Positions 53,309 to 63,786 of a stretch of 64,000 nucleotides of DNA are shown here, piece after piece. The stretch spans positions 18,241,878 to 18,305,877 of the forward strand of contig OW203740.1 of assembly GCA_934045075.1 (NCBI GenBank). Reading direction: 5' to 3'. The stretch comes from Yponomeuta sedellus (Eukaryota > Arthropoda > Insecta > Lepidoptera > Yponomeutidae). The notes under the pieces were generated by a model that searched no databases, was not told the origin of the DNA, and worked only from the letters and a program-made list of their open reading frames with translations. The position numbers and the translations under genes were made by a program. Numbering within the stretch: position 1 is the stretch's first letter; every line of letters starts with the position of its first letter.

Positions 53309-54835
53309 TTTGGTTAGCCTTAATTATTATTATTTTTAAATTATTATTGTAATTTTAACTTATTTTTGTTGACATTATATTAACATATTTTATTTTTATT
53401 TAATGCAATTAATTGGACTTTGACGAAATCAGTGGATGAATTCTTAGAATAATTTGTGCTAAGTTTATTTTGACATGCCTGCATAATATTAGTGTGAAGT
53501 GTAATGTGATATGAATGTAAATTGAATTGAATATAATCAACCACCTGGACATTTACACAATAGATAGATATTTAAACACTTATTGTACAACCAGAGAAAA
53601 TAATACAATCATGATTTCTTAATTTAAGTAATGTTATACAATTGGCGGTCTTATGGCGATCTCTTCCAGAAAACCTTTGGATGGAGCGGATTGCATGAAG
53701 AATGTAGTCGATAGGTGCGTGTACATAAATAATAAAATCGAAAATGTGGTGAAATGTATCGAAAATATATACCAAGTAGCAAAGATTGCGAGACTATTCG
53801 TAAGTTCTAATAAGCGCCACTTTTTTGAAAATTAAATTTATTGCTCGAGTCAAAATTTGAAAAAGGAATTGTGTTATTTATTACCTTAATTTTGGACCCG
53901 GACAAGTGTTAGTGTGGTGTGGGTGTTATTATTATTTATTCATTACTTGGTTCCAAATTCGTCAAGTAATTTAAGGCTAACTTTTTTTTTAAATTACGTG
54001 TAATTGAATTACGCGGATTCCACCCACACTGCTCAAGGTCAAAGATCATTGCCTATATCCACCATGCCGACCGTGGTTATTTTGCTGCTTACCTACCTAA
54101 TCGGCCTTACGAAGTTACTTTTGTTAGGAACAAAATTTCGTATGTGAAATTTCTTGATATTTAACCTTGAAACTCCGCAAAGAGGCCATTGTTTTGTGAT
54201 CCCTAACACAAAAGGTAAAGTATAACCCATTAGTTAACTTACGGCAAAAAATGCTACAAAATAAAGGCAGGTAATCGACGTCGACCTTTTGTGCGCTAGT
54301 TTTTACTCTTTTTTACCACAACGTAATTACTAATGTTATTATATTTCGGTTTCAACGTTTCAAGTGACTCAGGACAGACGGGCGATGGACCGCACACAGT
54401 ACCTGGAAGGTGGCCAATATCTGAAGTCGTAAAAGAAATGGATGAATTCGACACATTATGTCCGTGCAAATTGCATTGACTTTAAAACATCCCTAACCTA
54501 TTGCGATATTATTAAATTCAGGTTAAGATCGGTAGCGTCGTGCCGCGTGCGTATGGGATAAACATCTGAAATATATTGCGTCCTCAATTTGCGGTCTCTC
54601 ATTTTGCGGTCTAAAATAAGGAGTATACAGCAAGTTCAATCTCGTTCTACCTACTCTTTTTTATGTCGAGAAATAAGCAATACATAATTAGATAATTATG
54701 CATACTTACCTAGGTACCTACAAAAATATAAAAAATGCTACATAATTATCTAACTATCTACGTATCGTGAATTGCACTTAATCGATTGAATTAGAAAAAT
54801 ACTATTACTATTATTAACCACCCAAGTTTTTTGTA
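53309..54835. other. Unassigned intergenic DNA
   Basis: A SINE-tail fragment lies at 53893 (GGACCCGGACAAGTG). The frames at 53572-53835 show no domain. Confidence 0.4.
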
Positions 54836-55012
54836 GGTGCATAAGCTGCTATTCATGTATGCGGAATCTGGGATTTCAATAATTTTAAACGCAATCACTG
54901 ACCTCCATGGTCAAATTCGTTATTTTTTAAAATAATTGCCACTAATATTTTTCTCTTATATACGTTAGTGTTTTGTTTTTGTTGGGTTTAAAATGTCATA
55001 TCGCTGAAAAAA

Positions 55013-55640
55013 TGGAACTCACTCGTGAAAATATTCGTGCTATGATTTATTACGATTTTCGACGTGGTTTAACGCAACAACAGTGCGTAGATCAATTAAC
55101 TTCGACTTTTGGTGGTGAAGCTCCATCAAAAACAACTGTGTATCACTGTCACAAAAAGCACTGTAAAGCAAATGGTGGCCTGCTTTTTTGGTATTAATGG
55201 CCATGTGGCTACAATACCACTGGAGAATCGCAGAACGGTTAATTCGGAGTGGTACACGACCATTTGTTTGCCGGAAGTATTTGAAGAAATACGCCAAAAC
55301 AACCAGCGACGCAGAATCATACTTCACCATGACAATGCCAGCTGTCATACATCTCAGGAAACAACTACATTTTTGGATGGTCAAAAAATAGAATTGATGG
55401 GTCATCCACCGTACAGCCCTGATTTGGCTCCCAATTATTTCTATTTATTCCCAAATATAAAGAATAAATTACGTGGTCAACGATTTTCGACCCGTGAAGA
55501 TGCCGTAGATGCGTTCAAACAGCACGTTTTGGAGATACCTCAGAGTGGAAAAAGTGTTTTACAAATTGGTTTCATCGAATGCAAAAGTGCATCGATCATA
55601 GTGGAGAATACTTTGAAAAACAATAAAAGCATATTTAGCC
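55013..55640 (+). pseudogene. mariner transposase, copy 3, internally deleted
   Basis: The N-terminus (MELTRENIRAMIYYDFRRGL, intact where copy 2 has a stop) runs to about 55148, then jumps to the region of copy 2 at about 51529, losing about 420 bp that include the second HTH, the linker and the first catalytic D. Downstream HHDNASCH is kept, but the third catalytic D is Y (SPDLAPNYF). An open frame of 179 codons (55109-55648) is the remnant. Confidence 0.9.
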
Positions 55641-56765
55641 ATATATAAATTTGTTTATTTTTTCTATTCCGCATAGGGTCATTGCGCCGGTTGGCGGCCT
55701 TTTAGTCGCCTTCGCAACTTTGCTCCTTGAAATTAATATGATATGTCCATAATGCAAGTCCTGATTGTTTCTGTAGGAGTAGCAGATATAATCAAGTTAT
55801 TTTTCAAAATAAGTATTGAAGGAATATTCCAACAGTCTTTTTTTAAATAAATAATTACCTGAAAATTACTCAGGATGCCGGATGACGGCCACTTTTTTCG
55901 GTTCACGCCCACCCTAGAGTCAGTTCGCGGCCGCCAGTTTTACATACAATATTGACTTACGAGCAGGTAATACATGCTACTTTTTTTACGTTTTCGTACA
56001 CTTTTCACCGTGTAATATATGGTATAATAATTATAAACCACATCATTTGGCATATGACCGCGATTGTCACTCGCATGCCTTCACTCTAAAAAGCACATTT
56101 CTCCTCAATATTCGTCCTTTTCTTGTACTCTAACCTAACCTTACACTATTCTAAGATCTTATATTTTCACAGCATTTGTTCTTCTAATCTGGGGCATTTT
56201 ACCTTATCCCAAATCACCTTCGTCATTAATTTCTCCAACAATTCTTCCCTCTGTCCTTTCTTCTCTACTTTATTTTCCTTTTTTTCCTTACTCGAAACGC
56301 GTTTACATACCTCTAATGAATTTATTCTTCTTCAACATACTACTCATCTATAGGTGCAGTTGTTTTTCTCTCGTTCTTAAACACATCACATTACTATTTC
56401 TGCAAAAAAGGAAATAAAACACTACATAGGTCCAATAATTTTTAATCAAAATAATTTGCAACAAATCAAGTTTGGTCAACATAACATTTTCTTCTTAATA
56501 TACTTAACATAATACTAACAGACTTGAGTGTAATAGACTAGTATTTTAAATAGTCAACATTTTCTTCATATTATTATTAATTAACTTGTTAACAGTAACT
56601 ATTAGTACTGAATTATTAATAGTAAAACAGCCTTCAACTTCTAGCAATAACTAACTAATAGTCAACCAGACTTCAACAATTTCTTTATCGAGTAAATAGT
56701 GTCTAATGTAATCAAGTGCCTAACTACTAGGTGTCTACCTGTAATATTGTATACTTATTATCAAT

Positions 56766-57530
56766 TTGTATCAAATTAAAGCTGGCAACGAAAAAGATAA
56801 CCTGACAGTACTAGCGACATTTAACGCTAGTGGTGAGATGTGCCCGCCATTGGTAGTTTTCCCATACATCAGACCACCAAAAAGTGTAACCGACAGCATA
56901 CCACAAGACTGGAGTCTTGGAAGAAGTGAATCAGGCTGGATGAATGGTGATGTTTCTTCGAATTGGATTTGGATTTAGGCGATGTGGTCTTTTCCCGTAT
57001 GATCCAGACGCAGTCGACTATACGAAATGTGTCCAAAACACATTGGAACAATTTAGTCGACCGACTGGTTTGCGTGAGAACTCGGGAATAACGAATGGAG
57101 ACCTCATCGCTGCCCGCAAAGTGTTTCGTCATTTGAGACCAGTCTTAAAGCAGAAGAAGATTGACACAAAATTTATCCTAAAGGAAATCAAAAAACTGAG
57201 GAGGTCAGAACCCAGAGAACCTCAATATATTACCGGATCCGAAGACAATACAAACTCAACTCGCTCGACACTTCAACACTTTAAGTGTCGAGCGTTCCCA
57301 ACCTTTTGTCAATTGTTTCGGCTCATACATCTGCGAATGCTTCTAATCTCGCCCCGCAGCCGCATGTTTCCGATCCAAATCCGCCGCATGTTTCCGATGT
57401 GACCCCTCCAAATGTTACCGATCTCGCTCCGTCGCATATTCATGATCCTGTCCCACTGAATCTTGTGATTGCTGCTGACGTTCCCGATCATGCCTCTAAG
57501 AGTGTTCCGAATTATAGATTGTCGAATTGA
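56766..57530 (+). pseudogene. pogo-like (DDE_1) transposase fragments
   Basis: Frame 1 (56766-56978) reads KAGNEKDNLTVLATFNASGE, PLVVFPYIRPPK and WSLGRSESGWMN. This is the block around and after the first catalytic Asp of pogo/jerky-type DDE transposases, but without that Asp. Frame 2 (from about 56955) reads FGFRRCGLFPYDPDAVDYTK, the conserved C-terminal end of the same domain. About 150 residues between them, including the second and third catalytic acids, are missing, and the CENP-B-type DNA-binding domain upstream is not found. It is clearly inactive. Confidence 0.78.
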
Positions 57531-57566
57531 GTAACAACTGATTTTAGCGGTCTTGAGCTGGGAACA

Positions 57567-58088
57567 GTGGTTTCACTGGACGATATTATGGTCATACCGT
57601 TCCAAACCAGTACACCCAAGAACCGAAACCTAAGCCCCAAATCTCCAGTTCCTAATGAAATATCTTCATCTTCAAAACCAGACTCAAATAACGTCCATCT
57701 ATGCATGAAACAAATGTACCAAATTCAGATTACAGATGAACCTGGAAGTTTGGGAAATGGCAACGAACTAGTTCCACATAGTAGCCTAAAGAAGCAAGTG
57801 GGATCTGATAATCGTGACACCGACTCAGTAGCATTATCTCAAGTGCCAACTTCAAAAGACAACTTGCCATTATGTACCGTTACTACCTCAGAAAATTTAT
57901 CGGAAGGCGAAACTGAAAGTTTGACATTTGGCGTCACTCGCAAGCAACCAGAAGGAAGGTCTCTTTTATCACTGGATGATGTTACAGTTATTCCAACTAT
58001 ATCAGAACATTCAGATTCAAATCCTATTATTTCTAATAAATTATTTCAGGAGTGTAAGTTACAGATTTTATTTTCGTTTTTTTTGTAG
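57567..58088 (+). pseudogene. Ser/Pro-rich C-terminal tail of the pogo-like protein
   Basis: 173-codon frame with two similar blocks, VSLDDIMVIPF and LSLDDVTVIPT, about 135 residues apart in a low-complexity Ser/Asn/Pro background. Probably the tail of the transposase frame above, separated by a TGA (57528-57530). No enzymatic domain. Confidence 0.5.
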
Positions 58089-58910
58089 ACATTCTGTAAA
58101 AACAAAAATTATCTAAACACCAACCAAATAGTCTATTTGAAAGAAGTGGCCGTAAACTGACACTGTCTATTTTCAATAGTCAGCTGACGGCCGTTCATTT
58201 TTCATATGCTTTTCAGACGGCCGCGAACCAGATTTGTTTTGTTAGCATGTGTTAATTTGCGGCCACTTTATAGCTATAAATACGTATAAAATTATATTTT
58301 AGTGGCCGTGAACTAACCACAGCATTTAAACCAACCCCGACAGCATAAAAATGTTGTAGAAAACGAAACTTTATTTAGGTTAATAATAGGAAAGGAAGCA
58401 AACTTATTTCATTCAGTGAGTTAGTGCCGCGGCCACCCGGCCGTATACCAACGTTACTAAAAATTTAATGTGTTGGTTGGCGGCCACCAAATAAAACTGG
58501 TATTAAAGCAATTTATTCGCAAAATAAATGCAAAATGAAGTTAATCAAACAACTATAAGCACATAAAAACAATCACAAAAGTAATAACTAATCGTAAACT
58601 TGAAATACTTACATTGGAAGCGGGACCGGTTCGCTATTTTTTCTGCAGCTTTGCGTGCGTACGTGCGCTGGCAGCGCGGCTGACAAAATGGACGATTTAT
58701 TTCCGGCACATGGTCTAGGTAAACCGACCCATTTGAATAGGCATGACGTTATGCAACTATCCTACTTTTTAAAGAGCCACATTACGTTAGGAAGGGCGAG
58801 ATAGAATTCTAATTATTGCAATGTTTATGCGATTGGTCCTCTAAAAGGCCGCGAAACAAAGCAGGGCCGCGATCCAGCGTAATGACCCTACATAAGTAGC
58901 AGCCCTCGTA

Positions 58911-61091
58911 ACATATGCAGTGGTATTTTCTAAGGTTAACACGAGCAGTAGACATAATTATATGCAGTAGCAGATGATATTTCACGTTCGAAGCGTCTTG
59001 TCTGTCAGTCATCGTGCACGTAAAATGTTTGTTTTAAACACCATGTTATATAAATATGTATGTTTATATAACAGGCAATGGCGACTGTGTACATTTGCGT
59101 CGCATCGGCACGCCACCTTTGTTAGTAAATATGGAACCGGAACAATGCGGAGACACTGAGCTTCTGTAAACCACTGACCTAGATAATTGTTTAATTCATT
59201 ATGTGAATTGGCAGAATTGATTATGAGCACTTCTTTTTATTTTGTGTAAGACTACTAACTTCGTACCGCTACAATCACTTTTTTTCGTGTATTCCCATGG
59301 TAACCTTAGAATATTAAAGTAGGTACATACTTTATTCTCTAATTATTCTTTATTCTAAGTAATAGTGATTCTCGTATTCGGGGAGGACACTGGAGACCCA
59401 TCAAATTAAAGTAAAAACTTGGTCCAGCCGGTTCTTTACATTATGTTACTAGTCAGACAAACCTATATGTAAACATTGTAAAACATGTTCTTTGGCAGCG
59501 TTTGCGCAGCTCAAAAATATTAAGGGTTTTCGAAGATTTTATGAATGATGAATCTGGGGGTGAAGAAAAACTGCAGCATTTAAAATGGTATAATAAATCT
59601 CCATAGTTTATTATTTTCTTTCTCCGTTTTTATCATACAATATATTGTATCCATTCGGTATAAAACAATATTCTTTTTGTTAAAGTCATAGAAATATATT
59701 ATATTTTAGTATAACTGCTCTTTATCTTTTATAAACTTACAAAGTATTTTGTTAACATTCTTTGAAGAATCTTTTCGTACAAAAATAATACAAAGAGATT
59801 TCGTCTGCCGCGGCTTGCTTGACCGACCCTCGACACTTGAGACGGGTCCAGCCAGTCTTCCCCGGCAGGCTACTCTCACATAGTCTATAACGATTCAACT
59901 TGTTAATTGGTACTTACTCTATTACTTAAGCAATAACCTAGAGAAGACAAATGGTACAGTACAGAACTACTGTAGCACATTAATGGTAACAAAAACAATT
60001 AAAATTATAGCTTTAGTTTACAAAGCGTAGGCACTCGAGATTGCTACTTCATCGTTAATGTACGAGACATTCTCACTAATAAATAGGCACACACAAACTT
60101 ACATCATTCTCATAAGTCAATCGCGCGATTATGAAACTCTCATACTTCATTCGCAACAGTCGGACGGCCTCAACTTACAAGTGTCCTCTAAAGAGCACCG
60201 GGTCACTTCTGACACACCTTATTGGGGGAAACACTTGGCGCAATATTAACTTTCTCAACTCATCCTGCTGTCTCGCATTCCATCATCCATTCACGCAAGC
60301 CATTCTTAACAAATAAGGGGTAAACATGTACAAAAAGAACGTCATTGTTACGAGCACCAATCAAGGGCAAAAAAACTTGTGAAACTTAGTTTTGATTCGG
60401 GAGTTCGCGAGCAACACAGTCACTGTGGAAGCAACACATGGCCGCCATTCCGCGAGGGCGGCGCAGGCGGAATTTTAATTAGCAGAACATCCGCTCGCGA
60501 CTGATCCGCGACGTTGCCGCTCCGCCTCACGCCTCTCGCTCGCACGCGCGACGCCATCACCAAATCAACTTAGCGCCCATCCCATTCTTGTCCTTAAAGC
60601 TTTATAAATTGACCCAACTAATTAAACATTGAGGTCGTGCGCTCAGGGACCATTTCACACCTTCGTTTATTAGCATTGGAACGGCAACGTCGCGTCTGTA
60701 TACGATACAAAACTAAGTGACGTTGCACGTACAATGTTCATGTTCAGAGAAAATACTGGAATATGGACCAACAATATTCGCTTCATAGCATATAAATAAG
60801 CTTAACTTGTGACTCGCGCTAAGTACAACCCCGTTAAAACTAATTAGAGTTCAGACTAAAGAGCAGAGGTTCAGCCCCAAGATCACTGGCAACCAGTCTC
60901 TCAAACTTAACAATTATAAATCAGCGTACATACTTAACGTAGCGACTTTCCAACACTTTTATCACTAGTGTTCATTAACTAATATATTACACAGTAGTAA
61001 AATTAAGATCACAAATCGCTTTGTATGTTGCGTCCGAGCGGACGCGACTAGCATGGAATGTGGTGGCCGGCGGGTTAGTCGCAGCCGACGC
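58911..61091. other. Region 3' of the Jun gene, probable 3' UTR at its right
   Basis: A repeat fragment (TCTAAGGTTAACACGAGCAG) lies at 58930. Minus-strand AATAAA signals occur at 60666-60671, with others near 59605. TAAAT (ATTTA on the gene strand) occurs at 60603, 60790 and 60912, possible AU-rich elements. A GC-rich stretch is at 60430-60560. The 3' end of the transcript cannot be fixed. Confidence 0.4.
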
Positions 61092-61781
61092 TCAATAGTG
61101 TCCGTCGATGCTGCAGCCGCCCCGCACATGCTCCATCACCTGCTCCTTGAGCCGGCTTACGTGTTCCTTGAGCTTCACCACAGTCACGGCCAGCTCTGCG
61201 TTCTCACCCTTCAGCAGCTTGACCTTGTCTTCCAGCTTGCTAATTCGCTCCAGCTTGCGCCGCCGGCATTTGGACGCGGCGACGCGGTTGCGCTGCCGCT
61301 TTCGTTCCAGCTTGATGCGTTCTTGCGAGTCCATGTCTATGGGTGACATCGGTGGAGAATTGGAGGCGCTGGGCACGGTCTGCGGCTCGTCCTTCACCAC
61401 GGGCGTGTAGCGCTCGCTCGGTCGGTCGAGGTTGGCATACACGGCACCCTCGGATTCAGCGTGGTGCAGCTTGTCTAGGATCTCGACGAAGGGAAGCGCG
61501 TACTGCTCCTGTGCCTCTGTGGGAGCGGCGGGGAACAGGGCTGCGCCGCCCGGAGTAGGCGTCGCCGTCGTCACCAGCCCGTTCTGGATAATGAGCTTTT
61601 CGAGCTCAGGGGAGGCTAGTTTCAGCAGCTGCAGGTCAGGCGAGGACAGGACGGGCGCGGCGTGGCGCGCGCGCTTGCCTGCGTGCCGCCCGAACTCTAG
61701 GTCCAGCGTTAGCGACCGCTTGAGGTTCTCCACCGGGAGGTTCATCGGGTACATCGGCTCCTCATAGAAAGTAGGCTCCAT
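61092..61781 (-). CDS. Jra: Jun-family bZIP transcription factor (AP-1 subunit), 229 aa
   Basis: Nuclear AP-1 subunit that dimerises with Fos or itself and binds TGACTCA sites downstream of JNK signalling. I chose Met at 61781 (MEPTFYEE) because it aligns with the METTFYDD start of vertebrate Jun and has G at -3 and +4; an upstream in-frame Met at 61805 is possible. Seen: a delta-like segment (LKRSLTLDL, 20-28); JNK target motif [19 protein letters not shown] with S47 and S57 (human S63/S73); TTATPTP with T74/T76 (human T91/T93); the KDEPQTVP and [16 protein letters not shown] block before the bZIP; basic region with N165, A168, A169, C172, R173; zipper leucines 183, 190, 197, 204, 211. The gene is a single exon, as is usual for Jun. 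The long proline/alanine-rich middle of vertebrate Jun is much shorter. Confidence 0.97.
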   Translation of the reverse strand: MEPTFYEEPMYPMNLPVENLKRSLTLDLEFGRHAGKRARHAAPVLSSPDLQLLKLASPELEKLIIQNGLVTTATPTPGGAALFPAAPTEAQEQYALPFVEILDKLHHAESEGAVYANLDRPSERYTPVVKDEPQTVPSASNSPPMSPIDMDSQERIKLERKRQRNRVAASKCRRRKLERISKLEDKVKLLKGENAELAVTVVKLKEHVSRLKEQVMEHVRGGCSIDGHY

Positions 61782-61933
61782 GCCGTGGCCGGCGTTGCGC
61801 ACCATGTGTGTCTCACTGCACGCACACGAATAACACTGCGCGAAAACTTTTAACTTTTTTCCTCCGCGAGCGAGCACGTCCGGCGCGGTAGACGTTCTAC
61901 TTGTTTCTAAACATTGTGATGAAATGAACACGG

Positions 61934-62045
61934 CTTTTATGCCAATGACTCAGATAGGCTATTTTTAGATATCGCGTGATCGTTCGGGGGCCCGATTGGT
62001 GGACGATGACGTGATCGCCGGGCCGGCCGCGATGTGATTGGCCGG
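61934..62045 (-). promoter_or_regulatory. Jun promoter: TATA-like, AP-1, MEF2, CRE-like and CCAAT motifs
   Basis: Reading upstream of the gene: ATAAAAG (61934-61940 on the minus strand), AP-1 site TGACTCA (61946-61952), MEF2 site CTATTTTTAG (61959-61968), CCAAT (61995-61999), CRE-like TGACGTGA (62007-62014) and a second CCAAT (62037-62041). The spacing puts transcription start near 61905, inside the frame upstream of Met 61805, so a start at 61931 is unlikely. Positive autoregulation through AP-1 is known for human JUN and is inferred here. Confidence 0.7.
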
Positions 62046-63090
62046 CGCGAGTGTAGCGCGGATAGCGAGGCCGCTGCGGGCTGTTTACGAGTTGTGCGAT
62101 GCGATTACCGAGAATCGGAGACCCTGTTTCCATAAACCGCGAGTGCCGTGCCATAAAACTTATTTGTCCGCCGGAAATTAATAAAATAATAGTTATAACC
62201 ATTAGTAAGCTAATTATGTATACTTACCCAAATGTTACGTAACAAATAACCCATTAAACCATGTAATTATCTTTTGAATATGCACCTGACATAACGTTAC
62301 GAAAAATATATCAAGATCATTTAGAGGAGCTACCTAGTTTACTAAAATGGGATAGAATAAATTAAAAAAAAATGCACTCACCGTATAAGCCGATCACCGA
62401 TTCACCGATCATTATATTTAGTATTCTAAATTTAATAATATTCTTGAAAAATCCAAATGTCCTAGTCGAAACTTGAATGTTGAGTAGCTGGTCGTTGCTG
62501 AAATTGCAAAATTCAAGACAAAAGCATCAATCAAAAGAGAAACTACTAGTAAAGGCACAGAACATAAAAAAAGAGTAGAAGTCGTAAGTGGGCGGTGCCC
62601 GCGTGCCTCACATTAGTAATGTATTGCCTATGCGTAGTCGGTGACAGTTTTGTTGACTTCAGTTGCCGTGCGCTTCTAGTAAAGAAAAAATGGTGAAAAC
62701 TTGATTAAAATGCCTTGTTATGCTGTGTTAGAGAGCAAAAATAAAAGTTGGGGACCAAAATATACCGATCATGCCGTAACATTTCATCTGTAACACGTAT
62801 TTCATTGTATTTTTAATTAAATTTGTAATGACATGAACACGGAAACCAATCCGAAAATGAGAAAGTGAAACCACCTTTATTTACTGGTTAATAAAGTTGA
62901 ATTTTCATCGAAGAAAGTGTACATTCTCTAGACGTTTCTGTCAAAATTTGAATTCTACTCAATTACGGATGGGGGCACACATGATAAAAATCTATCGATA
63001 ATTAATTGTCTATGACCGTAGTAGTCATACATAATTAACGGTACTTAGGTATTGTAAATTCCAATTCGTCTAAGTAGGTAATAGTACATT
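62046..63090. other. Unassigned DNA upstream of Jun
   Basis: GC-rich to about 62150, then AT-rich. No supported gene or repeat. Confidence 0.4.
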
Positions 63091-63209
63091 ACACAACTTG
63101 GGTGGTAATACAAAGAAAGGCCGAGATCGCAGAAGTTTGCGGCCCGAGCTGCAAGCGAGGTACGTAAATATGCGATCGAGAGCTTTCTTTATTACCTCCC
63201 GTGGTGTGT
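63091..63209. repeat. Imperfect inverted repeat (119 bp)
   Basis: ACACAACTTGGGTGGTAATA plus CAAAGAAAG at the left and the reverse of ACACACCACGGGAGGTAATA plus AAGAAAG at the right, with CGATCGC near the loop on one side. Arms are about 38 bp. A MITE or a structured RNA are both possible. Confidence 0.6.
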
Positions 63210-63546
63210 ACATATTTTTATGTCTACACTTGGCCAGAAAGCGGCTCGTTCCGTACGCACAGCGTGCGGAAAAAGCCACTTTATTGCCAGGTGTGGCATA
63301 AAATAATTATTGTTATTTTATACCTACTTCCTAAGTGCCTTTTCAAATGCTTCCGGTCGCCGTCCGGTCGCCGGGCCGGGTAAAGTAGTAATGTATGAGC
63401 TCTTGTCGCTGGCTGGTCGTTGTGCATGTGAAAACTGTCATTGGAGCACAGCTAGATCGCGATATAGTTTTTCTTCACCAGTTTATCAGTGACTGAAATA
63501 TCTAAGAAACTATCAAAGTAATTTTAATCAAATACAACAGAAAACC
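63210..63546. other. Unassigned DNA
   Basis: Overlapping 60-codon frames at 63201-63492 show no domain. Confidence 0.35.
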
Positions 63547-63786
63547 ATGGCAATGATACAACAACCCTCAAGGAATCAAAACAATTTGGAAGTGAGTTTT
63601 CGTTTTCCTAAGAAACCGAATACGTAAGTAAAATGGATGGCAGCGATAGGAAGGCAAAATTGGTTCAAAACGACGATGAGCACAATATATTCAGAGCATT
63701 TTCATGAACACTTCATAATAACTAAAAAAGGTGGAAGGTGGCACTTATGCAGCAATACCAAAAAAAAATGTGCTTCACTTCCAGGT
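63547..63786 (+). pseudogene. Degenerate THAP-type zinc-finger fragment
   Basis: One frame reads SRNQNNLEVSFRFPKKPNT, then TAA, then VKWMAAIGRQNWFKTTMSTI and YSEHFHEHF. The order FRFP, W-AI-R-NW, S-I-C/YSEHF is that of THAP domains, which bind DNA in THAP proteins and P-element transposases. The cysteine usually before SEHF is Y and no N-terminal Cys pair is visible, so zinc binding is lost. The TAA lies in a GTAAGT context, so a splice donor is an alternative reading. Confidence 0.55.

Larger units (their letters stand above)
55676..58888 (+). mobile_element. pogo/Tigger-like DNA transposon (3,213 bp)
   Basis: Ends GGGTCATTGCGCCGG and, reversed, GGGTCATTACGCTGG, flanked by TA at 55674-55675 and 58889-58890. 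Copy 2 of the mariner has the empty site GCA-TA-CATAAG, which proves the boundaries. GGCCGYRAAC-like motifs are dense in both subterminal regions (55882-55940; 58148-58320; 58430-58500; 58845-58880). The central part has degraded transposase pieces on the plus strand. Confidence 0.9.
54840..58908 (+). mobile_element. mariner element, copy 3, interrupted in its right end
   Basis: The left end at 54843 (AAGCTGCTATTCATGTATGC) and 835 bp of body closely match copy 2. The right inverted repeat is split: ATTCCGCATA at 55666-55675 and CATAAGTAGCAGCCCTCG at 58891-58908. The interruption is the pogo-like element 55676-58888. Confidence 0.88.

Noticed and set aside
61053..61767. Plus-strand frames of 71-111 codons over Jun
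   Set aside because: GC-rich antisense shadows of the Jun coding sequence.
61781..61931. Jun start at 61931 (279-aa frame)
   Set aside because: This Met lies beside the TATA-like box and the extra 50 residues have no match to Jun; the start at 61781 aligns with the family.
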